The notes under the pieces were generated by a model. The model saw nothing but the letters and a program-made list of their open reading frames with translations. It did not search any database and had not been told where the DNA came from. This document shows, piece by piece, positions 6,933-13,040 of a stretch of 13,040 nt of DNA. The stretch is from Gemmatimonadota bacterium (lineage in GTDB: Bacteria > Orphanbacterota > Orphanbacteria > Orphanbacterales > Orphanbacteraceae): contig JABDJQ010000306.1 in the NCBI GenBank assembly GCA_013002425.1, positions 1 through 13,040 of the forward strand, written 5' to 3'. How positions within the stretch are numbered: the stretch's first letter is position 1; every line of letters begins with the position of its first letter. Made by a program: the position numbers and the translations under genes.

Positions 6933-7940
6933 ATGGCGGAGAAATACTCGTTCGACGTGCTTCCGGAGGCCGAATACTCCGCCTGGGACGAACTCGTCGC
7001 CGCCTCCCCGCAGGGCACCGTCTTCAACACGACGGCCTGGTATCGCATTCTCGCGAAAGCGCTCGAGAAGGAGTGGATCGTCTACGGGTGCCGAAAGAAG
7101 GACGAGCTCGCGGGCGGCGTCATTTCCGTCCGGGCGCGCAAGGCCGCGTTCGACTGTCTCCTCCCTCCGCTGTTCACGCCGTATCAGGGGATCGTGCTCC
7201 GCGCGGCAACGAGTCCGCGCGTTCACGCGAACGTCGAAAGCACGGTCAAAGTCGTCGGCGCCATCGAAAGCGGCATCCGCGCAAGGCATCCGATGGCCGT
7301 ACTCGTTCATCACCCCGCGCTACCCGACCTGCGGCCGCTCGTCTGGAGCGGCTGGGAACACGTTCCGCGGTATACATTTCGTTTGGAGTTGCAGGAACCG
7401 GAGAACGCGCTCGCCGAGTTTCGGTACGACATTCGAAAACGGATCAAGAGCGCGCGTGAAAGCGGGATCGAAGTCCGGAAGACGACAGCCTTCGGCGAAG
7501 CGGTCGAACTCTACGCAAGCAGCTACGCGCGGCACAAACAGGCGCCGCCGGTGCCGACCGCGGTCATGGTGCGCTGGTTCGAAGCGATGGCGGCCGCGGG
7601 GCTGGCGGCGGCCTACGAAGCGCGGGGCGCCGACGGCAGGCTGCACGGTTTCAGGATCATCGTGTTCGACGGTCCGGTGCTGTACGACTGGATGGCGGGC
7701 GCCGACCCCGATCTCATGAAGCACGGCGGATCATCGCTGATTCTCTTTCATCTGTACGAAGAGTTCCACGCATCACACGAGGCCCTCGACTTCATGGGCG
7801 CCAACACGGAATCCATCGCCGCGTTCAAGGCCGGTTTCGGAGCGCCCCTCACGCCCTACTGGGAGTCGCGCCACTTCCGCTCCGGGGTGCATCGCGCCGC
7901 GTTCCAGGCGAAGGAAATCGTATCCCGGTTCACGCCGTAA
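6933..7940 (+). CDS. GNAT-fold acyltransferase of the FemAB/BioF2-like (Acetyltransf_6) family
   Basis: The product is 335 aa, a cytoplasmic soluble protein with no signal peptide or membrane segment. Family features are SPQGTVFNTTAWYRIL (residues 25-40) near the N-terminus and a central D166-I-R-K-R-I-K-S-A-R-E-S-G-I basic helix. The C-terminal GNAT half follows: L-H-G-F-R-I-I-V-F (237-245), H264-G-G-S-S-L-I-L-F-H, then D286-F-M-G-A-N-T-E-S-I and F-K-A-G-F-G (298-303). Relatives transfer amino-acyl or acyl groups to cell-wall peptides, polysaccharides or small molecules; the substrate is not evident here. The ATG at 6933 has GGGAG 6 nt upstream. The same frame stays open leftward to 4677, but that part is antisense to the propeller gene. 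It is monocistronic, ended by a strong hairpin. Confidence 0.85.
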   Translation: MAEKYSFDVLPEAEYSAWDELVAASPQGTVFNTTAWYRILAKALEKEWIVYGCRKKDELAGGVISVRARKAAFDCLLPPLFTPYQGIVLRAATSPRVHANVESTVKVVGAIESGIRARHPMAVLVHHPALPDLRPLVWSGWEHVPRYTFRLELQEPENALAEFRYDIRKRIKSARESGIEVRKTTAFGEAVELYASSYARHKQAPPVPTAVMVRWFEAMAAAGLAAAYEARGADGRLHGFRIIVFDGPVLYDWMAGADPDLMKHGGSSLILFHLYEEFHASHEALDFMGANTESIAAFKAGFGAPLTPYWESRHFRSGVHRAAFQAKEIVSRFTP

Positions 7941-7949
7941 ACGTAAGAA

Positions 7950-7980
7950 GCCCCGCCCATGAACGGGCGGGGCCTCTTTT
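7950..7980. terminator. Rho-independent terminator, probably bidirectional
   Basis: GCCCCGCCC (7950-7958) and GGGCGGGGC (7965-7973) form a perfect 9-bp stem with a 6-nt loop. CTCTTTT follows on the + strand. On the - strand the stem is followed by TTCTTACG. It starts 10 nt after the acyltransferase stop and separates it from the convergent GEVED gene. Confidence 0.85.
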
Positions 7981-8012
7981 CGAACACGATCAGGTTCATC
8001 CACCGGCTGCCG

Positions 8013-9518
8013 CTAGCGGAAGAGTTCCTTCACGTCCGTCCACGAAGACTGCTCGGTCCTCGTCTGCGGTACGGCCGTGTCGATTTCACGGAGCCACAGC
8101 AGATAATCCTCGGTTTCACCTTCATCGAACTGACCCTGGCCGTCCCAGTTCGGGCCGACAGGCGTGTCGCTGAGCGTGAAGCGCGACCAGACGTAGTCAT
8201 CCGCGGCCGCCACGAACGCCGGATTGCCGAGCGCCGAAAGCGGACCGGCGAACCCGCCCGGAATCACGAAGTCGACGACGACGTGCTCGGGCGCGAAGAC
8301 CGTACTGCAGACAACGACCGCCCCGGCCCACACGCCGTCTCGATTCCAGTCGACGAGCAGGTTGAAGTACATGTCGATCGGCAGCAGGTTGTTCACGAGG
8401 ATATCGACGTCCGGTCCCCAGTTGATGAGCTGGCAGAGGCGGCCGAGCGGCTGCCCGGGCACGCCGGGGCACGGTACTTCGACCCCGCCCACGATCGTGT
8501 ACGGATCCGGGATCAGCAGACCGGCGTCGCCGCCCGAGAAGTCGCATTCGTCCTGGTCGTACGGGGGCTGCGGGCAGACGCCTGCGTTGCCGTCGACTTC
8601 GAAGTCGAGCGAGTTCCCGAAGTAAACGCTGCCGGAGGACATATGGCTGACGAAGCCGACCGGCCCCGCGAGGCATGTCGGGAAGGCGCCGAAAACGCCG
8701 GCCGACGGGTAAGCGAGCGAGTTCTCGGGCGCGTCGCCGTACTCGAGATTCTCACCGGTCTGCTCGTCCATGATATCGAGCAGATAGTCTTCCGACTCGC
8801 CGAGTTCGAATATGCCGTTACCGATCCATCCCTGCGGCACCGGCTGATCCGAAAGCGTGGCGCGGAACCACACCTTCCCCGCGTTCGGTCCGATCAGGAA
8901 CGCCGGAGCGCCGAGAGCCGAAACCGGACCCGAGAATCCGGGCGGTACGGGAACGTTCACGGTCGTCCATTCGGGCGCGGCGGCCGCGGGGCAGACGGAA
9001 GATCCGCCCCAGAAACCGCTTTGATCCCAGTCGGCGAGCAGATTGAAGAACGCCGTCTGGTTCGTGAAGTTCGTGACGTCGATATCGATTTCGACACCCC
9101 AGGTGGCGATGTTGCAGACGGTGCCGAGCGTAGCAGAGCCGCCCGCGACGCACGTGGTTACGACACCGCCCGCAATCGTGCAGGGGCTCGGGAACAGAAG
9201 GCCGCAGTCGCCGTCGCCGAAGGCGCATTCGTCCTGATCGTACGGAGGCTGCGGGCAGATGCCCGCGTTCCCGTCGAATTCCGGATCGACGAACGGGCCG
9301 ATGAAGAGGAACGGGTCGACCTGGAGACCGTGATAGACGAACCCCGCGGGTCCCCCGATGCACGTCGGAAACGTACCGACTACGCCGAGGCCGGGATACG
9401 CGATCGCCCCTTCGGGCGCATCCCCGTAATCTCCCTGCTGCTGGGCGGATACGACGCCGGGCAGGGCCGTGATCGCGCCGAGCAAGAGAATTGTGAGAGC
9501 TTGAATCGAACGTTTCAT
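8013..9518 (-). CDS. Secreted protein with two GEVED repeats
   Basis: The product is 501 aa. Residues 1-25 are a signal peptide ending G-V-V-S-A. Two homologous units follow at about 29-257 and 258-486. Each opens Y-G-D-A-P-E and carries a G-N-A-G-(I/V)-C-P-Q-P-P-Y-D-Q-D-E-C stretch. A DW(D/N)-x-(S/D)-G-x-W segment comes next (about 161-171 and 388-398), then the name-giving G-E-(S/T)-E-D-Y-L-L motif (about 239-246 and 466-473). GEVED domains occur in extracellular proteins, often with sorting signals, and have no known catalysis. The units are unusually Cys-rich, suggesting disulfides. There is no FlgD-like domain; the protein ends in a short tail, SSWTDVKELFR. The ATG at 9518 is chosen over 9596 because GGAGG lies 9 nt upstream and the signal peptide begins there. 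It is a single-gene unit with its own promoter. Confidence 0.88.
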   Translation of the reverse strand: MKRSIQALTILLLGAITALPGVVSAQQQGDYGDAPEGAIAYPGLGVVGTFPTCIGGPAGFVYHGLQVDPFLFIGPFVDPEFDGNAGICPQPPYDQDECAFGDGDCGLLFPSPCTIAGGVVTTCVAGGSATLGTVCNIATWGVEIDIDVTNFTNQTAFFNLLADWDQSGFWGGSSVCPAAAAPEWTTVNVPVPPGFSGPVSALGAPAFLIGPNAGKVWFRATLSDQPVPQGWIGNGIFELGESEDYLLDIMDEQTGENLEYGDAPENSLAYPSAGVFGAFPTCLAGPVGFVSHMSSGSVYFGNSLDFEVDGNAGVCPQPPYDQDECDFSGGDAGLLIPDPYTIVGGVEVPCPGVPGQPLGRLCQLINWGPDVDILVNNLLPIDMYFNLLVDWNRDGVWAGAVVVCSTVFAPEHVVVDFVIPGGFAGPLSALGNPAFVAAADDYVWSRFTLSDTPVGPNWDGQGQFDEGETEDYLLWLREIDTAVPQTRTEQSSWTDVKELFR

Positions 9519-9525
9519 TGAGAGT

Positions 9526-9532
9526 TCCCTCC
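9526..9532 (-). promoter_or_regulatory. Ribosome binding site fixing the GEVED protein start
   Basis: GGAGGGA on the - strand; its GGAGG core ends 9 nt before the ATG at 9518. The longer in-frame start at 9596 lacks such a site and would put 26 hydrophilic residues before the signal peptide. Confidence 0.75.
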
Positions 9533-9545
9533 GTTCTTCAGGTGA

Positions 9546-9588
9546 GGACAGTTGCTTTTGATGCTCTGGATGGGGGTGAGCACTGTCC
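9546..9588 (-). repeat. Inverted repeat in the leader of the GEVED mRNA
   Basis: GGACAGT (9588-9582 on the - strand) and ACTGTCC (9552-9546) form a perfect 7-bp outer stem. Inside it GCTC and GAGC can pair as a second hairpin stacked on the first. The structure would lie between the predicted transcription start (about 9605) and the ribosome site (9526-9532). It matches no riboswitch class I recognise. It could be a regulatory leader or a protein-binding palindrome. Confidence 0.4.
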
Positions 9589-9611
9589 ATTGGCACGGAC
9601 GCTCCGCTAGG

Positions 9612-9640
9612 TATTTACACTCTTTTTTCGCGTTCGACAA
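9612..9640 (-). promoter_or_regulatory. Sigma70-like promoter of the GEVED gene
   Basis: On the - strand TTGTCG (9640-9635) and TAAATA (9617-9612) are separated by 17 nt. Transcription would start near 9605, giving a leader of about 87 nt that includes the inverted repeat at 9546-9588. Confidence 0.5.
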
Positions 9641-9671
9641 CTTCGGGCGGTCGATTCGGCGCGGCGGCGGA

Positions 9672-9700
9672 CTGATTTTTCGCCCCGTCTCGTGTATCGT
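9672..9700 (+). promoter_or_regulatory. Candidate promoter of the purE operon
   Basis: TATCGT (9695-9700) lies 24 nt before the purE start codon and resembles a -10 box. CTGATT (9672-9677), 17 nt upstream of it, is a poor -35. I saw no better match on this strand in the 206-nt divergent gap. Confidence 0.35.
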
Positions 9701-9710
9701 GATGCTCCGA

Positions 9711-9717
9711 AAGGAGG
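9711..9717 (+). promoter_or_regulatory. Ribosome binding site fixing the purE start
   Basis: AAGGAGG, 7 nt before the ATG at 9725. It lies downstream of an in-frame ATG at 9692, which is therefore not used. Confidence 0.85.
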
Positions 9718-9724
9718 CCGCATC

Positions 9725-10219
9725 ATGAAACCGCTCGTAGGGATCATCATGGGATCGCGATCCGACTGGGAGACCATGCGTCACGCGGCCGAAACGCTCG
9801 AGACGCTCGGTGTCGCTCACGAAGTCGAAGTCGTCTCCGCCCACCGCACGCCCGACAGACTGTTCAGATACGCGGAAGAAGCCGCCGGCCGCGGGCTCGA
9901 GGTCATCATCGCCGGCGCCGGCGGCGCCGCGCACCTCCCGGGGATGACGGCCGCCAAGACCGCCCTCCCGGTGCTCGGCGTTCCGGTGCAGTCGAAGGCG
10001 CTTTCGGGGATCGACTCCATTCTTTCGATCGCCCAGATGCCGGCAGGCGTTCCCGTCGGAACGCTCGCGATCGGGCGCGCGGGGGCAGTGAACGCGGCGC
10101 TTCTGGCCGCCGCGATTCTGGGCGCGAAGCACCCGCCGATTCGACAGGCGTACGAGCGCTATCGGAAGGCGCAGACGCAGTCGGTGCTCGATCTCTCCGA
10201 CCCGCGGGAAGCGGACTGA
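9725..10219 (+). CDS. purE: N5-carboxyaminoimidazole ribonucleotide mutase PurE (class I)
   Basis: The product is 164 aa, the normal length for a stand-alone bacterial PurE. It converts N5-CAIR to CAIR in cytoplasmic de novo purine synthesis. Family motifs are G10-S-R-S-D near the N-terminus, S38-A-H40-R-T-P-D with the expected catalytic His, G64-A-G-G-A-A-H-L-P-G-M, and L-S-G-I-D-S-I-L-S-I-A-Q-M-P-A-G-V-P (93-110). The presence of PurK next door fits class I, the mutase type, rather than the AIR carboxylase type. Its TGA overlaps the purK ATG by one base (TGATG at 10217-10221), so the two are translationally coupled. Confidence 0.97.
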   Translation: MKPLVGIIMGSRSDWETMRHAAETLETLGVAHEVEVVSAHRTPDRLFRYAEEAAGRGLEVIIAGAGGAAHLPGMTAAKTALPVLGVPVQSKALSGIDSILSIAQMPAGVPVGTLAIGRAGAVNAALLAAAILGAKHPPIRQAYERYRKAQTQSVLDLSDPREAD

Positions 10220-11313
10220 TGCGCCTCGGGATTCTCGGCGGCGGCCAGCTCGCGCGCATGCTGGCGCTCGCGGGGTACCCGCTCGGCTTCCGGTTTCTCT
10301 TTCTCGACCCCGCGCCCGACGCGTGCGCCTTTCCACTCGGAGAAGCGCTCCACGGCGCCTACGACGACCTCGACCTTCTCGCTCAGCTCGCGAACGAGTC
10401 CGACAAGCTCACGTTCGAGTTCGAAAACATCTCCGCCGCCGCGCTCCGGTCGCTCTCGGGCATCGCGCTCGATCCGCCGCTCGAGGCGCTCAGTATCAAG
10501 AAGGACCGAAACAGCGAGAAGCGACTCTTTCAGGAGCTCGAGATTCCGACGACGCCGTTCCGAACCGTCGACAGCCCGGAAGATCTCGCGGAGGCCGTCC
10601 GCGCGTTCGGCCGGCCCGTCGTGCTGAAAACGCGCTCGCAGGGTTACGACGGGAAGGGCCAGCGGATCGTGCGCGACGCGGACGGCGATACGCGCGCGCT
10701 GCGCGAACTCGGCGGGAGCCGCCTGATCGCCGAACGCTTCATTCCATTCGAGCGCGAGATCTCCGTCATCGCGGTCAGGGGGAGCGACGGAACGCGGGCA
10801 TTTTATCCGATCTCCGAAAATACCCACGAAAACGGCATTCTGGTAAGCGCGGAGAGCCGGCCGGACGATCGGACGACCGAGCGCGCGTGCGAGCTGACGG
10901 GCCGGCTGCTCGACCGGCTGCAGTACGTCGGGACGCTCGCTCTCGAATTCTTCGAGCACGAAGGCGAACTGCTCGCGAACGAATTCGCGCCGCGCGTCCA
11001 CAACTCCGGACACTGGACGATCGAAGGCGCGGAAACGAGCCAGTTCGAGAATCATCTGCGCGCGATCGCGGGCATGCCGCTCGGCTCGACGGCCGCGCTC
11101 GGCGCCGTCGCGATGCGCAACTGTATCGGCACGATGCCCGCCCCCGCCCCCCTGCTCTCGATCGAAGGCGTGCACGCGCACGACTACGGGAAGGCTCCGC
11201 GCCCGGGCCGCAAGCTCGGCCATATCACGGTGCGCGCGGAAAGCCGGGCTGAACTCGCCGCGCGACTCGCGAAACTGGATGCGCGGCTCGCGTCCGTCCG
11301 GTTTTCCGGCTGA
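10219..11313 (+). CDS. purK: N5-carboxyaminoimidazole ribonucleotide synthase PurK
   Basis: The product is 364 aa, an ATP-grasp enzyme that makes N5-CAIR from AIR, ATP and bicarbonate and passes it to PurE. Motifs are LGILGGGQLARM (3-14) at the N-terminal PreATP-grasp fold, F67-E-F-E-N and the G142-Y-D-G-K-G-Q loop. These are followed by E200-N-x-H-x-x-G-I-L, then N254-E-F-A-P-R-V-H-N-S-G-H-W-T and S-Q-F-E-N-H-L-R-A-I (274-283). A C-terminal H-D-Y-G-K ... R-P-G-R-K-L-G-H-I segment is also typical. The start at 10219 overlaps the purE stop by one base; GGGAAG in the end of purE can serve as ribosome site. Nothing is missing or unusual. Confidence 0.97.
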   Translation: MRLGILGGGQLARMLALAGYPLGFRFLFLDPAPDACAFPLGEALHGAYDDLDLLAQLANESDKLTFEFENISAAALRSLSGIALDPPLEALSIKKDRNSEKRLFQELEIPTTPFRTVDSPEDLAEAVRAFGRPVVLKTRSQGYDGKGQRIVRDADGDTRALRELGGSRLIAERFIPFEREISVIAVRGSDGTRAFYPISENTHENGILVSAESRPDDRTTERACELTGRLLDRLQYVGTLALEFFEHEGELLANEFAPRVHNSGHWTIEGAETSQFENHLRAIAGMPLGSTAALGAVAMRNCIGTMPAPAPLLSIEGVHAHDYGKAPRPGRKLGHITVRAESRAELAARLAKLDARLASVRFSG

Positions 11314-11327
11314 CGCCGTATCGCTTC

Positions 11328-11336
11328 TGTTACCAT
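11328..11336 (+). promoter_or_regulatory. Possible extended -10 for an internal promoter before the epimerase gene
   Basis: TGTTACCAT has the form TG-n-TACCAT and ends 11 nt before the GTG at 11348. A transcript from here would start near 11343 and be almost leaderless. No -35 is visible. This would fit the lack of a ribosome site before the GTG, but it is speculative. Confidence 0.25.
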
Positions 11337-11347
11337 TCTACATACCT

Positions 11348-12568
11348 GTGCGACCGTACTCCGACATCCTCGAACGCCTTCTCCGGGAGAACGTGCTTCC
11401 GTTCTGGGAGCGCCACGCTGTCGACGAGTTGCGCGGCGGATATCATCTGAATCACGACGGCCACGGGCGGGATCGAGGCCCCGCGCACAAACGCGCGGTC
11501 GCCCAGGCGCGCATGCTCTGGTTTTTCTCGGCGGTCGCCCGCTCTCCGTACGGAAACGATTTTCATCGCGAGAGCGCGCATCACGGGTTCGCGTTCATCA
11601 AGAGAGCGCTGATCGATCCGGCGCACGGGGGCGTCTTCTGGGAAGTGGACGAGAACGGAAAAGCGCCGACGGAACCGGGCAAACATCTTTATGCGCAGTT
11701 CCAGGCGATCTACGCTCTTGCCGAGTATCACGCGATGACGGATTCGCCCGAAGCGGCGGAACTCGCGCGTGGAATTCTGTCGCGCGTGAACGGGAAAGCG
11801 CGCGACCGCGAGCACGGGGGCTACAAAGAAGCGATGACACGCGACTGGACCCCGCTCCCCTCCGGCGCGCGTACGCTGATCGGCACGAATGCGGGCGACA
11901 GAACGTTGAACACGAACCTGCATATAATGGAAACGCTTCTTGCCATTGACGAGTGGGGCGAATCACGACAGGAACTGGAAGAGACCGTCGAGCGGTTGTT
12001 CGCGTGCCTCGTTCGTGACGAGCCGGTCTCCGGAATCCAGGCAGTTCGCGATGACTGGTCGCGGAAAGCTCTCTCGTCCGAAGGGCACGTTTCGTACGGC
12101 CACGATCTCGAACTCGGCTGGCTTGCACGCCTCGCGCGCGAGCGGCTCGGTTCGTCCCTTGCCGTCGGCGACAAGCCGGAGCGACTGATTCAGAACGCTC
12201 TGCGCTACGGGTTCGACCGAAAACGTGGCGGCTTCTTCAAGTCGGGCCCGGCAGGAGCGAGCGCGACCGCGAAGGACAAGATCTGGTGGGTGCAGGCGGA
12301 AGGGCTGCTTGCGCTCCTTCCTCCGGACGGACCGGATGAGGAGGCGTTCGCCGCCACGCTCGACTGGATCGACAAGAAACAGGCGGACGCGACCGGGGGC
12401 GAATGGCACGAGCGTGTCCGGCCGATACTCGGGCCGAAGGGCCGAAAAGCGGGTCCCTGGAAAGCCGGATATCATACGGGGCGGGCCCTCCTGCGATCGC
12501 TCGATCATCTGAAGGCCCCCGAGGGAACGTCGTCGCAATCCACGCAGAAGCGAGGGGAAAACGCATGA
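11348..12568 (+). CDS. N-acylglucosamine 2-epimerase family enzyme, probably cellobiose 2-epimerase-like
   Basis: The product is 406 aa from a GTG start, the usual size for the AGE (alpha/alpha six-barrel) family; cytoplasmic, no signal peptide. Conserved elements are L17-P-F-W, K48-R-A-V-A-Q-A-R-M-L-W, L187-N-T-N-L-H192-I-M-E and Y250-G-H252-D-L-E-L-G-W. W313-W-V-Q-A-E-G and G369-P-W-K-A-G-Y-H376 complete the set. The three His fit the catalytic and substrate His of cellobiose 2-epimerases, which interconvert reducing-end glucose and mannose. N-acylglucosamine epimerase or sugar isomerase activity remains possible. Start: GTG at 11348 matches the family N-terminus but lacks a Shine-Dalgarno site. 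An in-frame ATG at 11279 would overlap purK by 35 nt and add 23 unconserved residues. Its stop overlaps the next gene's ATG (12565-12568). Confidence 0.87.
   Translation: MRPYSDILERLLRENVLPFWERHAVDELRGGYHLNHDGHGRDRGPAHKRAVAQARMLWFFSAVARSPYGNDFHRESAHHGFAFIKRALIDPAHGGVFWEVDENGKAPTEPGKHLYAQFQAIYALAEYHAMTDSPEAAELARGILSRVNGKARDREHGGYKEAMTRDWTPLPSGARTLIGTNAGDRTLNTNLHIMETLLAIDEWGESRQELEETVERLFACLVRDEPVSGIQAVRDDWSRKALSSEGHVSYGHDLELGWLARLARERLGSSLAVGDKPERLIQNALRYGFDRKRGGFFKSGPAGASATAKDKIWWVQAEGLLALLPPDGPDEEAFAATLDWIDKKQADATGGEWHERVRPILGPKGRKAGPWKAGYHTGRALLRSLDHLKAPEGTSSQSTQKRGENA
12552..12557 (+). promoter_or_regulatory. Ribosome binding site of the last gene
   Basis: GAGGGG, 7 nt before the ATG at 12565 and inside the end of the epimerase gene. 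Confidence 0.6.
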
Positions 12569-13040
12569 AGCATCCGATCGCACAGACCAATCTCCAACTC
12601 TACAACCAGATGATTGCCGCCGGCTATTCGGATGAAGATCTCGCCCTGGTCCGCGAGGCGTACGAACTCGGCATCGAGCTCTTCACGGGAAGAGTGAATT
12701 CGTCGGGAAGAGTGTTTTCCGCGCATGGCGTCGGATCCGCAAGCATTCTGGTCCAGATCGGCGAACCCGCGATGATGGTCGCGGCGGGAATGGTGCACAA
12801 TGTCTTCTGGAACGGCGTCTGGAAGGACGGCGTTCCCGGGGCAACGAAGGCGAAGCGCGAGGAGGTTCGCCGCCGGCTCGGCGATGATATCCTGCCCTGC
12901 CTCGAACGGTTTCACACGCTTCCCTGGAACGAGCAGACGGCGGCGGACCTGATTGCGCGATTCGACGAGCTCGACCAGACCACGTATCAGACGATTCTTC
13001 TGCGCGTGGTCGATCACATCGATCACCTGCTCGACGGGGG
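12565..13040 (+). CDS. HD-like (DUF6817-type) domain protein, 3' end outside window
   Basis: An open frame of 158 complete codons runs off the window. It begins MKHPIAQTNLQLYNQ, then Y21-S-D-E-D-L-A-L-V-R-E-A-Y-E-L and E38-L-F-T-G-R. S52-A-H54-G-V-G-S-A-S-I-L-V-Q-I-G and V72-A-A-G-M-V-H78-N79 follow. This spacing resembles the metal-binding helices of RelA/SpoT-type HD domains, and the whole resembles the DUF6817 family as I remember it. Where a canonical HD protein has His-Asp, this one has His78-Asn79, so phosphohydrolase activity should not be assumed. The ATG overlaps the epimerase stop (ATGA) and has its own GAGGGG, so the two are probably co-translated. Function unknown. Confidence 0.75.
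   Translation, partial: MKHPIAQTNLQLYNQMIAAGYSDEDLALVREAYELGIELFTGRVNSSGRVFSAHGVGSASILVQIGEPAMMVAAGMVHNVFWNGVWKDGVPGATKAKREEVRRRLGDDILPCLERFHTLPWNEQTAADLIARFDELDQTTYQTILLRVVDHIDHLLDG

Noticed and set aside
7959..9521. Open frame of 520 codons on the + strand
   Set aside because: Antisense to the GEVED gene, which has a signal peptide, ribosome site and two recognisable repeats.
10159..11223. Open frame of 354 codons on the - strand
   Set aside because: Antisense to purK, whose motifs are unmistakable.
12505..13026. Open frame of 173 codons on the - strand
   Set aside because: Antisense to the HD-like gene, which has a ribosome site and a 4-nt overlap with the epimerase.

Overview
This is high-GC bacterial DNA whose reading frames carry a strong GC bias at the third codon position, which produces many long false frames on the opposite strand. 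No rRNA, tRNA, CRISPR array, insertion sequence or phage gene was seen. Two secreted proteins end in an Ig-like C-terminal domain that opens with N-x-PNPFNP, the FlgD-like/type IX-style sorting domain. Others belong to the GEVED and VCBS/ASPIC-UnbV families. Together these suggest an uncultured lineage of the FCB superphylum or a neighbour of it (Eisenbacteria, Krumholzibacteria or Latescibacteria type). That placement is inference from domain content, not from a marker gene.

Left part (1-6515) is a block of exported proteins. The tail of a plastocyanin-like cupredoxin on the + strand meets a lipoprotein gene on the - strand, with a strong bidirectional hairpin between them. Next is a two-gene - strand operon. 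Its first gene encodes a 1039-aa protein with 14 VCBS/FG-GAP blades arranged as 7 + UnbV + 7 + UnbV. Its second, 14 nt downstream, encodes a vanadium-dependent haloperoxidase-type PAP2 enzyme with all three active-site motifs. Both proteins end in the same class of sorting domain. A sigma70-like promoter, TTGACC-N18-TAAAAT, sits upstream of the pair.

Middle part (6516-9518): a 417-nt divergent intergenic region leads into a FemAB/BioF2-like GNAT acyltransferase on the + strand. It is followed by a GC-rich hairpin and, convergently, by a secreted protein made of two GEVED repeats. The last residues of the GEVED protein resemble a sequence found one frame away at the end of the cupredoxin gene. 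This suggests a second kind of short C-terminal signal and a frameshift in the cupredoxin gene.

Right part (9519-13040): a divergent promoter region with a structured leader on the - strand, then a tightly packed + strand operon of purE, purK, an AGE/cellobiose 2-epimerase family enzyme, and a partial gene for an HD-like protein resembling DUF6817. PurE and PurK carry out the bicarbonate-dependent route to CAIR in purine synthesis. The epimerase and HD-like gene are joined by a 4-nt ATGA overlap and probably belong to sugar metabolism rather than purine synthesis.
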